A DNA stretch of 64,000 nucleotides from Elysia chlorotica (taxonomy: Eukaryota > Mollusca > Gastropoda > Plakobranchidae), in contig RQTK01000206.1 in assembly GCA_003991915.1 (NCBI GenBank), positions 543,483 through 607,482 of the forward strand, written 5' to 3'. Below the pieces are notes generated by a model. The model was not told the DNA's origin and ran no database searches. It saw nothing but the letters and a program-made list of their open reading frames with translations. Below, in pieces: positions 25,901 to 35,450 of the stretch (its first letter is position 1; each line of letters begins with the position of its first letter). Position numbers and translations under genes: made by a program.

Positions 25901-28900
25901 AAACCTGTATCACAGATGCAACAGATCAAGGCCAAAATAATACTCTGGGTTGAAAAAAAAACAACTGAAACATAAATAACTGATTTTTTATAAATCAATT
26001 AAGGAGAGAAAATATTTCAGCAATATATGGAATAAAAAAAAACATATTGAGTAAAAAATTAACAAAAACATTTGAGAAGCATCAAAGAAGATATTGACTT
26101 TAAACAAATCACAATTTTATGACATAAGTAAAAGCTATGATATACACCAGTCGAAGCATATGGACTCGTAGAGATAAAAATGTATTGAAAAAAAAACGTG
26201 CAATTGACAACAAAATAGAGGAAAAAAAACATACGTAAATAAATGTGAATGTGCAACAATTATGTGAAAAACAGGAAAACAAAAACAAAGAATGATACTT
26301 CTTACTGATGCAGTTACATTTGTCCATGCAGGTGACGAATACCCTTTCTTTATATATATTAAAACAACAACAACCAAAAACAGACCTGTCTCAAAACTAT
26401 TAAACGAAGTTAGTATAGACTGATCCATAAACTGAAAATCATTCGCAAATGCAAATAAAGGGCACCCCCCCCCCAAACAAAACAAAACAAACAAAACATC
26501 CCCCCAAAAATATGACAAACATTTGCTTACCCTCTGTTGTATGTCCACCAGCTCAATAACACGAATGGGACCATCCATGCTTACACGCACCGAGATACAG
26601 CCAGAGCCAGGCCTCAACTTCTGCCTTGAGATGAGCATATGACGTGGGACATGGGCACTGCGCGGAGGAGTAGGCTTACTGGTGCCAATATTGCTACCTG
26701 GTATATTTCTGCTTGCTGCACCCGAGTATTCAAAGCCAGAAGGCCAAGAATCTGAGGTGGTCATGGGTGAAGCGACCTTGGTGCTGGGTTTATCACTATG
26801 GATGCTCTGCTGATCGCTGCTGGGACCTGGACCAAGCACAGCTATGGCACCTGCAGAAGAAAAAAGAAAAAAGCAATTGTCAGAACATGTCTGTCATATA
26901 TGTGTAAAGGTCTAGGAAAAGGGTGGAAACTACAGTTATTTTGCTTTCCCTAGCAATAATGGAGTCTTAAAATTTAGCTTATTCTGTTTTAAGGAATTTT
27001 TCAATTTTTAACATATATCTATATAAGTTATTTTTTGTGTGAAAATGTTTATAAATTCCATCCTCAAACACTTACAAAAACTATTTCACTACATAATTCA
27101 AAGCTAGAATTTATGTCCTTTACCCAAGCTGCTACACATACAAATTTAAGAGTAATGTACCTTTCACTCTGCAAGAAATGTCTGCAAACATTTTTTAAAG
27201 TCATGCAGGTAACAACAATCACGGTGTTCAAAACATGGATGTGATAGAAATAGCCAAACAACTAGCTTTCAAATTACAAGAACATGTTCTTTATTCAGAA
27301 AAAAAAAAGTTTCAATTAACTGTAAAATCAATTATCTTTCCTAAGAAGCCTTTTAGTTTCACTGTACAACAGCTTTGAAATCTAAAACATTCATAGTTTC
27401 ATATTTATTACCATGTGTGACTAATAATTAACATATCTAGCAATGGAGATCTTGCAACTACATTTTCTATTGTTGGATGATTTTAGAGACAACCCTCTTA
27501 AACTACCTTTACGAACAGCATCCTTGCAGCATTTAATGAAAATACCAATAAACTTAGGAAAGAAATAAAATTTCATAAAAGAAATAAGTGACTTGAACGT
27601 TTGAGAGGGTACAAAACATGATGTAAAATACTATTTTACTGAGAGAAGTAGAGTTTATTTTTTTAATAACTGCAATTAAAAAAAAATTAATCTGAGACAC
27701 ATCTTTATCTCACTCCTACCGTCTTGAAGGCCTCTGTCTCCTCCAACAGCCTGAACACACATCATGCCAGCAAGACAGCACAGCTGCCCTTGCTAAGAAA
27801 AGAAAATGTGCATATTTGAGCAAGATTCAAACAATTGAATAAGCGACATTTATAAAACTGATTTCGTCATAACAGAAGCATCTTAATCTGCTGAACAAAC
27901 ATCTTTGTTTGCATAAATCTTTAAGCTATTTAACTTCAAGAAATTGACAGGGGTTCTCAATTTGCATCTGGAGACTATCTTTTATTTTAATCAAACTGTG
28001 TGCATTCTCCCTTTCCTTCAAAACTCGTTCCATTATATTTTCCTCTCAGATTTATTCTTTTGATTTTGAGTGTTTTCTGTAATGTTATGTAACTTAATAA
28101 GAGACAGGGTCAATCATTTGTGTGCTAATTGATTTTCTTGGTGCTGTATTTCTAGAGTCACTAAAGGTGAGCTTAAATCAGCTAGGAACAGATGAAGCAG
28201 AACAATCTCTATCAGTCCCTGCTTTATTGAGGAGTGCTGTTCACCTCTGTAAATCTCCAAGTCTGGGTGGATCTGCGACACACGTCAGGTTTTCTCAATG
28301 TCAGAGGCACACACTGACCAGGCCGAGGTGCGAGATCTGCGATGTCAAGCACCAGCCCAGGCTCCGAGTTTGTGCTTGGATTGCGTGGATCCCTAGGCGG
28401 CATTGAACCTTCATGCTCTAACATTCCAGAGCCTGTCATCCTCCACAGCTGATTGCGTTTACTCTTCTCCTGTAAACAAAACAAAAGTCATTTTCTAATC
28501 CCCATTTTCTAAAAAAAATTTTTTTTAGTCTTCCAAAGTTCTTTAGTATTGTTTTTCCATAATAAGTGCTAAGGATCGTCCAAGAATGAGAACATTTTAG
28601 CATGTTTAGTCAGCCAATGACGAATTTGGACTCTAAAAAGTAAGGTTTGATACGAGGCAGCATTACTTTGGTTACTTATAAAGTTCAAAACATATATTTT
28701 GCTCACAGCTTGTGCCTGAGCAAAAACAATGCAAAAAGACGACATTTTATGAATCCCATTATTCTCTACATGATTAATTAGTTTAATCAGTGGGGTTTGA
28801 TAATTATATTCCTCACAAACTCTTGATGCTGCAGACCAAAATTATAATGAATAAGTTGATTGGCTGATAAAAATTGAAACACCATAGTTTTAGAGGATTT

Positions 28901-31900
28901 ATTTTAAACTACATATGGATGAAATATTCAATTTCTCTGGAACCTTGGGTCCATGCTTATGAAACTTGTTGATCTGTTTACAGCCTGTTTATAAGTACCT
29001 TGCGCCTAAACATGATGTTATTGTTATGTACACAGTCTAAAACCAGCTCTGGTGTGGGACCGTTCCAGCTCCTGTAAAGATTAAAAAAAATAATAGAAAG
29101 TGTTAGATTTGTTTTCTCGTGCAGATAAATTTTTAGTCATCATCTCATTATGAATGTGCACCCCTAAAATATATTTCCTTTTTGCTTCTTTATTTTTAAT
29201 TATGAAATTTTTGGTTAGGGATCAGGATTTAATTAGATAAAATAACACTTGCCACACATGTTTATGTCATCATTATAATTAATACTACATTGGGACTGTT
29301 TTACCGTATTTTAAAAAATTGATAACAAAACATACAAACATTAAGGTGGTGCTCAATATATTCTAATAATGGTAGACATCACTTAAATTTGAAATTTAAA
29401 AGCTCTTTGGGGGAGAGGTTTGCTTTTACTTACTATAAAAAGATATTATTAAATTAACAATATGAGTTGATCATAGGGATCTGTGAATACACTTCCACAA
29501 TTCAATTTACGTGTCAAATGTTGCAGTGGCAGCCAAGTATATGAAATTTTCATAATGAAGCTGCTCCCCTTCCTCCAGTTTGTCCAAGGAGTAGCTGGCA
29601 GAGGTTCCTCCCATAATGCCCAGAGTCAGGCGGAGTGGAGTAACTGTTGGCTCATCCCATGCGTATGGAACTAGAAGAAAGAACAAAATGAGCAACTGTT
29701 TCATCTATACATTTAACTGAGGTGAGTTCTTTATCTTTTAAAACATTTTGATAAGTCTTCACAGCAATAATCAATCTAAATTGCTTCCCAGTATTTTGTT
29801 AAAAGTGCTGTAAGAAGAGCCTCTGACTTGAGATGAAATGATCCTGAGTTTGAATCGTAACAGGCACTCCCGCAGCAGTATTTTAGAAACAAAAGAACTT
29901 AAAGGTTACACCTAATAAGTATGATCAAGCAATGCAAGTAAAAGCTCATGCCCCCCTTAAAGCAAAGTAAGCACTGACACTTATGGAATTCAAGTCTTTA
30001 AACCAATCTTGCCTTGTAATGAGATTAATGGATGCTCTCCATGATCTGCTGCTAATAGAGCTTTTTAGAGAGAAGGATGGTAGACATTACATGTACTTAC
30101 TTGATTTTTGTGGCTCGATAAATGTTTTCAGCCGGTCATCTCCAGTTTTATCCTGGTAATATAACACAGGTACCTGGAAACAACGAAATATATAGATCAA
30201 CATGACAAGACTAACATGGGCATCAAGTGAAAAGCTGAATTTGATCACACAAAGCAACTCAATTATTAATTATTTTTGTCACCCCAAACTTGTTCCCAGA
30301 TTCATAAACACCACTTAAAAAATCAGCTCTATATTCTTGAATTTCTTGTTCATTAATGATTGACCAACGTTATCAATTTTACACATAACTTACATCTGTG
30401 CAGTTGTCAATGCGGAATGGAGGAGGCATGACATCAGCATCAGCAAAGACAATGAAAAATGTGGGGCCCTGTTGTACTACTTCCACTTTCAGAAGATGGC
30501 ACGTTCCACACGGATCTCTGATGAAAGCAGGTATATTTTTATAGGTTATTACAACATGACTATATAGACTGAACATTAAGAAGCATTTTTCACCTAAGAT
30601 GTCTTCTATACTATAATTTTCAATATTTATTTAATATTGCAAAGCACTCACCTCATATTTATATGAAAGGAATTGATCCTATCAATGTAAAAGCCGCCAG
30701 ACCAACGGCAGTGATCAATATCTAGGATTTTGACAGCCAGCAGTTGATCTAGGTCTACTCGAGGCCAGTGGAAAGGAAGGGAGCATAACGGAAGTGCTGT
30801 CAAGTACTCCTGTTGTCTGATCTGGAAGTAAAATATGAAAAAAACTGTTGCTGAAAATGAAATCACAACCTTAATATCCATCTCTTTCTAGAAGGAACTG
30901 GTCACGGTTTGTAATGGTATCTCTTTTCATTTGAAATCATAAGGTGTGAAGAAATAATGTTAAAACAAATAAACAAATATTTTTGAATACTGGCCTCTTT
31001 TTTAGTCACAAAATGTTGGGCAATAGCCAGTTTACAGCCAGACTGGTTGTCCAGCACAAACTGAGGGGCAAACGTCACAATATTTGTGCCCCAGTAGCGA
31101 CCTCTGCCAGGAGTCACTTGAATTCCGATGTTGTAGACCCTAGAAAACATGGAGAGGAAATGAGATTTAGAGATTTATGCATTGGTCTCAGTCATGCAAT
31201 AGAAAAATAGTTGATGAAAAGATATTTTTTCTCATATGACATTTACAAAGGTTAAAATTATAGCAAAACAAATACAAACCTTTTCGTTATTTTTTTCTTT
31301 TCAAAAGAAAGTGTTTTATTTGAAAACCAATTAAGTAAAAAGAGTAATCAGCATATTCAAAAAGGTTAATTTGTTCACATGAATTTATATATTTTTTTCA
31401 ATTTATTTGCTTTTTTTTATTGAAAGATTTAAATTTTGATATTTTAAAAATTGCCAGTCATAGATGACATACATAATTTTATAATATATTTAAAATTGGT
31501 TGACTCAAGAGAGAAAGCAATTAACTTTTAATTAAAGCTTTAATTTACTCCACGGTTGTTTAAAACAGCAAATGTGGCCCTTTAGTTTGCTCTCAGGACT
31601 GGGCTAGCCCTAGGCACCCGCCGCCGGTGGGCGGATGGCAATAAATCACTTTTCAAGCCTGACCTGCCGTCTAAAGTAAGCTCTTCTTGCCACAAACTTT
31701 TATTGCTTAGAAATCTGTTTAAATTTCTTAACATTAACTTAGAAGGTATGATAGCCTTTGTCATTAATATGCACTGGCCACATATTAAGGACTATAGAAT
31801 CGCTGCCAGTGGACTTATCAACAAAAAAGCCAATAAACGTTATTAAAAAATCTGGGACTAAATCTGACTTTATGAAGTTAATGAACCACTCAAGTTCTTA

Positions 31901-33577
31901 TTTCTAAGTCTCTGGATTTTAAAATTTCTGTGGCATTGCCACTGATTAGAAAACTTCTTTTACAATTTTGGAGGACTTTCATATAATGTAAATAATCAAA
32001 CTTGCTTATTGAACTTACTGCTAAAGAATGAAATGAGATAAAAAAAAAAAAAAAGGATGAAGGACTTGTGTTTTTAACTTGAACTCTCAAATTGAATACA
32101 TTTACTTTTAAGTTAAAATTTTTTGCATCTTATATTTCCAATTCCCACTTTATTCTAAAACATTAAAAAATTTTCCTGACCAAGAAGGCAGTTTTCATAC
32201 ACAGGAAGGAAGATATAAAATTCTTTTAAAAATGCTCATATTATAGATCTATTGCAAATGTCAATTTATCCACTAAACTAACTAAACTAAATCAAAATGA
32301 AAGCATGAGCCCTAAGCCACGACATAAAAATCAAATGAAATAAACAAAAAAGGTTAAATGAATGGGAATTTTAACTTCTGATCTACAAAAGTTTAATCTT
32401 ATAACCGTACAACGACTCCTATTTAATGACTTGGGAATAAATAAATTTATGTCCAGGCACAGAATTTGAGAATCACATACAGCAGCAATAAAACAAAAAG
32501 CACATTTCTTGTTTCCATTATTCATGACTGTATATATAGATTTTATTATTTGCAATATATTTCAAACTGAAATGTTCTCTTTTTTTCCATACCCTGATTT
32601 CTTTGGACGATTATTAAAACTAAAATATCCTAGTAAAATAGTGCATTCTTAATAGTTATTCATACACTTGAACCAAAAAGGAGGGCATTTTAAACGACAG
32701 CATCTACTCTTCCTGTAGATCAGCAGGATGGGAGGCCTACAAACTGAAACACAACAAGCTCCTTGGTCCCATTGAGGATGAGGGCGAATGATGGGCTGAA
32801 AATGTTTGACTTACAACACTTGACTAGAGCATGTTTTTCGGCGGAATGCCTTGCGCAAGCGGAACTTTGTTTTTACTAACCAGTCCGGTCTGTTGCCTTG
32901 ATGCTGAAGCACATGCAAGGCTCGTTTTGACATGCCACCTTCCAAGGAGAATGGGCTGCACCTATTTGGAAGCAGATAAAGATTAAAAGAAACAGATGAA
33001 AATTATAGCTTTATGACATAGCTCTTTGTTGACAATAGTAACCAATGAGGTCTACATTAATTTCACTAGGCACAAAGATACATTGAAATGTGCTTTGAAA
33101 AATATGAAATGGAATTTACTTCTAAGATCGTATTTGAAAGAGAAAAAAAGCAAAACATTATGCTACTTATAGGTAAAGTCAAGTAAAATGTTAATGTCCC
33201 AGCACAGCTCAGTATACAATTTGCAGGATACAAACAAATATAATAAAAGTTACAAAACATTACAGAATTGGTAAGTCTTCTATTTTTATATTTTGTGTGT
33301 GCCTTGCAATAGTTAAAGTTAGGCAGAAAATATGGAAAAACAGAAATATTTTTTGCATATTGAAAAAAACCCATTAAAAGTGTTATTCTGCTGACAATTT
33401 AAAAAAATTATATGCAAAAAATTCATTCAGTCTTTTGAAGTGCTGTTGATATTTTTTCAATATTTTTTTTCCAGATAAATCCTTCCTGAAGCTAATATTA
33501 AAGATTTCACACCATCCTCTTACCAATGAGGTAAAGAATTATGTCCATGTATAGACTGACCAACCCGCATTTGACAC
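11218..33577 (-). CDS. VPS13D: VPS13D, C-terminal part (23 exons, 5'-partial in window)
   Basis: Intermembrane lipid-transfer protein of the VPS13 family. The family is known to move phospholipids at organelle contacts, and VPS13D acts at mitochondria, peroxisomes and ER. Exons as read on the minus strand: 33524-33577, 32881-32961, 30995-31139 (lower edge uncertain), 30652-30821, 30394-30517, 30101-30173, 29511-29670, 28999-29071, 28245-28469, 27720-27792, 26531-26850, 21562-21678, 20933-21082, 20217-20363, 19769-19902, 18372-18553, 18029-18102, 16816-16983, 16128-16334, 12737-12990, 12017-12186, 11691-11803, 11218-11310. They total 3,307 nt, about 1,101 residues plus a TAG stop, and the phases match at every junction. 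Diagnostic stretches are PYAWDEP, NQLWRMTGSGML, ILGSIDFLGNPLGL, NVTHGVSNS and RLPRCTQGPGGLLPPYS. The match to VPS13D rather than VPS13A, B or C rests on remembered family sequence, especially the RMTG..ML.HEGS segment. The start and roughly three quarters of the protein lie outside the window or in unrecognised sequence. Confidence 0.93.
12991..16127 (-). other. VPS13D intron with mostly AT-rich sequence
   Basis: Intron between the ATG2_C-like exon and the PH-region exons, GT-AG on the minus strand. It holds a partial repeat of the exon-edge sequence TGAAGCCCTAGCAGATTGA (near 12,983 and again near 13,063), many A/T runs, and one compositionally distinct open stretch at 14375-14593 that is listed separately. 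Confidence 0.7.
14375..14593 (-). other. Unexplained open stretch inside a VPS13D intron
   Basis: On the minus strand a frame stays open for about 72 codons between an upstream TAG and a TGA at 14375-14377. It reads like real protein rather than AT noise, for example WSPAFRPGAPVAGSLPSMET, IKQMISDKRVEPAPVVETP and DNLEKLVAACTKPQGE. It is GC-richer than the surrounding intron. I do not recognise the family. It could be an alternative exon, a retrocopy fragment or part of a transposon-encoded protein. The opposite strand is also open here (from 14418), so coding is not proven. Confidence 0.3.
16128..21678 (-). CDS. VPS13D: VPS13D exons: VPS13 C-terminal segment and ATG2_C-like block
   Basis: Eight exons (21562-21678, 20933-21082, 20217-20363, 19769-19902, 18372-18553, 18029-18102, 16816-16983, 16128-16334). 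The first part, with GIGVSLVNSLSEELLYLTLKN and ADNQMGGAQRSVVLFVSP, matches the conserved VPS13 carboxy-terminal domain. The last two exons hold the Gly-rich amphipathic helical block related to ATG2_C: ELRGQAAKILGSIDFLGNPL, GNVGGLLKNVTHGVSNSTAK, then SSDHIMAGFRGLSHGLVGG. In the family this block binds membrane or lipid droplets and contributes to mitochondrial targeting. All introns here are GT-AG. The intron 19903-20216 is almost filled by a SINE, and the intron 18554-19768 holds a dead LINE. Confidence 0.93.
16616..16643. repeat. GAT trinucleotide run
   Basis: About nine GAT units inside a VPS13D intron; the His-rich or Met-rich frames across it are artefacts. Confidence 0.9.
18835..19260 (-). 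pseudogene. Dead LINE reverse transcriptase C-terminal fragment in intron
   Basis: Minus-strand reading gives LWKGNSKETKLKIIRSCMFY, IATYGCEG, LQKMLRVPWTAQRKN, NWLLSTIKERKL and FGHLKRHNSLERHIL, interrupted by several stops. This is the order seen at the C-terminal end of a common animal LINE reverse transcriptase. It lies in the VPS13D intron 18554-19768, in the same orientation as the gene, and shares no obvious similarity with the 4.5-kb LINE fragment beyond the family pattern. Confidence 0.8.
19995..20187 (-). mobile_element. tRNA-derived SINE, nearly fills a VPS13D intron
   Basis: The minus-strand copy keeps the tRNA-like head (reverse of CGATCTGGAGACCAACGCTC), the middle GGGTCGCTGTCAGTATAATG and the tail with GCCACACAC and GACGTCTGACA words shared by the other copies. 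The intron is only 314 bp (19903-20216), so the SINE makes up most of it. Confidence 0.85.
21238..21440. repeat. GACA / GATA / GA compound microsatellite
   Basis: Short TATATA runs, GACA and GATA units, then a long GA tract, in the VPS13D intron 21083-21561. The 179-codon minus frame that includes it is mostly Ser-Leu repeat and is not a gene, although its first 38 codons overlap a true VPS13D exon. Confidence 0.95.
21679..26530 (-). other. Largest confirmed VPS13D intron
   Basis: About 4.85 kb between phase-compatible exons, with GT-AG ends. It is AT-rich and holds a SINE at 23,873-24,048 and an AAT trinucleotide run near 22,948-22,982. A GC-richer patch near 22,300-22,440 reads loosely like a LINE 3' tail but could not be classified. 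No coding exon was seen. Confidence 0.7.
23873..24048 (-). mobile_element. SINE with clear 10-bp target-site duplication
   Basis: Minus-strand copy of the same SINE family without the tRNA-like head, i.e. 5'-truncated. It is flanked by a perfect repeat GTAATTGGCA (23863-23872 and 24049-24058). That is direct evidence of insertion by retrotransposition. It lies in the large VPS13D intron. Confidence 0.9.
26531..29071 (-). CDS. VPS13D: VPS13D exons: QxW (ricin-B-like) module and linker
   Basis: Four exons (28999-29071, 28245-28469, 27720-27792, 26531-26850). The segment KRNQLWRMTGSGML.HEGS, then LVLDIADL, TLRKPD, TQTWRF and a final DGAIAVLGP matches the lectin-like insert that separates VPS13D from its paralogues. 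Two Q.W-type motifs (NQLW, TQTW) are visible. The large exon 26531-26850 carries about 60 residues rich in Ser, Pro and Thr between VLGPGP and LRPGSGCISVRV. In the vertebrate protein as I remember it these two motifs are much closer, so this looks like a lineage-specific disordered insertion. The exon ends in a VPS13-typical strand, GPIRVIELVDIQQR. Confidence 0.88.
29511..33577 (-). CDS. VPS13D: VPS13D exons: end of VAB / SHR-BD adaptor-binding region
   Basis: Seven exons (33524-33577, 32881-32961, 30995-31139, 30652-30821, 30394-30517, 30101-30173, 29511-29670) encode the last modules of the beta-rich VAB region that recruits adaptor proteins in this family. Visible marks are CSPFSLEGG, FAPQFVLDNQSG (the repeat with a conserved Asn), LPFHWPRVDLDQLL, WSGGFYIDRINSFHINMRD and PYAWDEPTVTP. 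The most upstream exon is only 54 nt; its call rests on matching splice sites and phase plus the join into W-CSPFSL, so it is weaker than the rest. Exon 30995-31139 has no good GT donor in the right phase. The listed edge uses GAG|GCCAGT; an alternative is TTT|GTGACT, ending at 31010. Both keep the frame. Confidence 0.85.
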
Positions 33578-33754
33578 CTGGAAAACAGGAATAAATAAAG
33601 CAGGATTAAATAATTAAGCTTTCAACCAGGAAAGCAAGAGGAATTAAACAATTTTTTAATAAGTTTAAAACCCAATTGATTTCCCAGAGAAACCTATATG
33701 AGATAGTAGCTTTGCAGTTAAAGCTATGGGGCATATCTCGAGACAGATATTTCC
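33578..33754. other. Sequence between the last VPS13D exon seen and the mariner
   Basis: AT-rich and intron-like if the gene continues. No further exon recognised. Confidence 0.6.
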
Positions 33755-33756
33755 TA

Positions 33757-33788
33757 TACGAGGGGTGTTCATTATGTCCTTAGCTTGA
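33757..33788 (+). repeat. Left terminal inverted repeat of the mariner
   Basis: Begins TACGAGGGGTGTTCATTATG directly after a TA. It pairs with the right end at 35053-35084, with differences at about positions 16, 22 and 29. The repeats are the transposase binding and cleavage sites. Confidence 0.9.
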
Positions 33789-33959
33789 CCTTGAAGCAGT
33801 TGTACTAGAGTAAAGAAATTTTGTGGGTAGCTAGATCATCTATGTTGAACACGGCATGCAAAATTTGGGGAAAATCGGAATTTTTTTTCTGCACCTTTTA
33901 GCGCATCAAGTAAAACAACCCCTAGGAAGTTGTCATTTGTTGTTTACAAATTGTCTGCC

Positions 33960-35006
33960 ATGGAGGCCGTTGAATATCGCTCTGTCATCAAATTCCTTCA
34001 CTTAAAAGGACAAACCCCCACGGAAATTCATCAACAGATGGTAGAAGTTTATGCTGAAAAGTGCCCTAACTACAGTACGGTGACTCATTGGGTGAGAAAG
34101 TTCAAATCTGGCTTTTTGTCAGTGATGGATGAACCTCGCGAAGGCCGGCCAACATCTGTTGTGACTGAGAAAAACGTGTCCACTGTGGAGGGACTAGTAA
34201 AGCAGGACAGGCGAATAACAGTCAAACAGTTAGCAAGTGAAACCAGGATCAGCGTAGGTTCAGTTGAAAAGATTCTTCATGATCACCTCAATCTGAACAA
34301 GGTCTCAGCTCGATGGGTACCAAGGTTATTGACCGCTGATCAGAAGAAAGAGAGGGCTGATTGTTGCAAACATCTTCTTCGGTTAGAAGCAAATGACGAC
34401 TTGTTCTTTCAGAAAATTGTAACCATGGATGAGACTTCGATCTATCAATTCGATCCAGAGCCGAAAAACGCGTCTATGCAATGGAAAAGACCCTCATCGC
34501 CCCCACCAAAGAAAGCAAAAGTCACACAATCAAGTGGCAAGGTCATGCTGTCTTGTTTCTGGGACTGTGAGGGCATCATAATGACTGACTACATGGAAAA
34601 GGGGAAAACAATCACTGGAGAGTATTATTCAGGGTTGCTAATAAGACTGAGATCTGAATTAGTAAGAAGAAGACGGGGAAAGCTTCGAAACGGAGTCCTG
34701 CTTTTGCATGATAACGCTCCTGCTCATCGAGCACGACAAGCCGTTGAGACAGCTGATCAGTGTGGCTATGAAATTCTTCCCCATCCACCATATTCACCGG
34801 ATTTAGCTCCATCAGACTTCTGTCTGTTCCCAAACCTTAAGAAATCCATAAAAGGGCGCCGTTTTGAAGACATTGAAGATGCGATTTCTGCTGTGGAAGA
34901 GTGGTTTCAAGCGCAAAATGACACGTTTTACTCTCAAGGACTTTTGAAGGTCAAGGACAGGTGGCAGAAATGTGTAACTATGCAGGGTGACTATGTAGAG
35001 AAATAA
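33960..35006 (+). CDS. Mariner transposase, intact D,D34D
   Basis: Transposase for cut-and-paste movement of the surrounding element. The frame opens at 33930, but the ATG at 33960 (MEAVEYRSVIKFLHLKGQTP) is preferred because it gives 348 residues, the usual mariner length. Numbering from the 33930 codon: an N-terminal helix-turn-helix covers about residues 14-60, a GRPTS linker is at 72-76, a second helix-turn-helix spans about 95-125, and a WVP linker is at 129-131. The catalytic Asp residues are D167 (in VTMDETS), D261 (LLHDNAPAH) and D296 (YSPDLAPSD). The last two are 34 residues apart, diagnostic of mariner rather than Tc1. No stop or frameshift is visible, so the protein may be functional or only recently silenced. 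The subfamily is not assigned. Confidence 0.95.
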   Translation: MEAVEYRSVIKFLHLKGQTPTEIHQQMVEVYAEKCPNYSTVTHWVRKFKSGFLSVMDEPREGRPTSVVTEKNVSTVEGLVKQDRRITVKQLASETRISVGSVEKILHDHLNLNKVSARWVPRLLTADQKKERADCCKHLLRLEANDDLFFQKIVTMDETSIYQFDPEPKNASMQWKRPSSPPPKKAKVTQSSGKVMLSCFWDCEGIIMTDYMEKGKTITGEYYSGLLIRLRSELVRRRRGKLRNGVLLLHDNAPAHRARQAVETADQCGYEILPHPPYSPDLAPSDFCLFPNLKKSIKGRRFEDIEDAISAVEEWFQAQNDTFYSQGLLKVKDRWQKCVTMQGDYVEK

Positions 35007-35052
35007 ATGTAAGTGTGCCAAATTTTAAGTCTCTGGGTTTATTCCTTCATTG

Positions 35053-35084
35053 TCATGCTAAGAACATAGTGAACACCCCTCGTA
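35053..35084 (-). repeat. Right terminal inverted repeat of the mariner
   Basis: The reverse complement begins TACGAGGGGTGTTCACTATG and is followed on the plus strand by TA at 35085-35086. It closely matches the left repeat, which supports an element not yet heavily decayed. Confidence 0.9.
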
Positions 35085-35086
35085 TA

Positions 35087-35450
35087 ATAGATCTAGATCT
35101 AGATTCATTAATATTTTCTATACATTGTGTTGAACGTCGGGGTCACCAATAAAGCGTCTTACAATAAAGAATAAACGAAGTTTTATTTGTATAATTTGTA
35201 AGAGCTTTTATTTTTATTGCTTGCCAAAATCATGTCCTTTAACGGTTTTTGAGATTCTACTTTCGCTTTTATTTTACAAAAGTAAACAAAATAAACTAAA
35301 TTACGACACGAAAAACTAAAAAATATACAACATGATAAGACGTAATAAGAAAGAGATTGCTACATATATATCTATCTAAATACCTATGGGCTTAACGTGT
35401 CCGAGGTTTCCCTGAGAGATCTTATACGGCGTTCATAATTTTTTTTTCTC
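35087..35450. other. No gene recognised
   Basis: AT-rich spacer between the mariner and the minisatellite. It starts with a TAGATCTAGATCTAGA word. Confidence 0.6.

Larger units (their letters stand above)
33757..35084 (+). mobile_element. Full-length mariner transposon
   Basis: A 1,328-bp element bounded by inverted repeats that start TACGAGGGGTGTTCA and stay similar for about 32 bp with three or four mismatches. It is flanked on both sides by TA (33755-33756 and 35085-35086), the usual Tc1/mariner target duplication. It carries one uninterrupted transposase gene on the plus strand, opposite to VPS13D. It lies just upstream of the most upstream VPS13D exon recognised, so it sits in an intron if the gene continues. 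Confidence 0.95.

Noticed and set aside
31560-31800. GC-richer minus frame in a VPS13D intron as an extra exon
   Set aside because: VPS13D phases join correctly without it, no acceptor/donor pair fits, and the sequence has no family match; more likely a repeat fragment.
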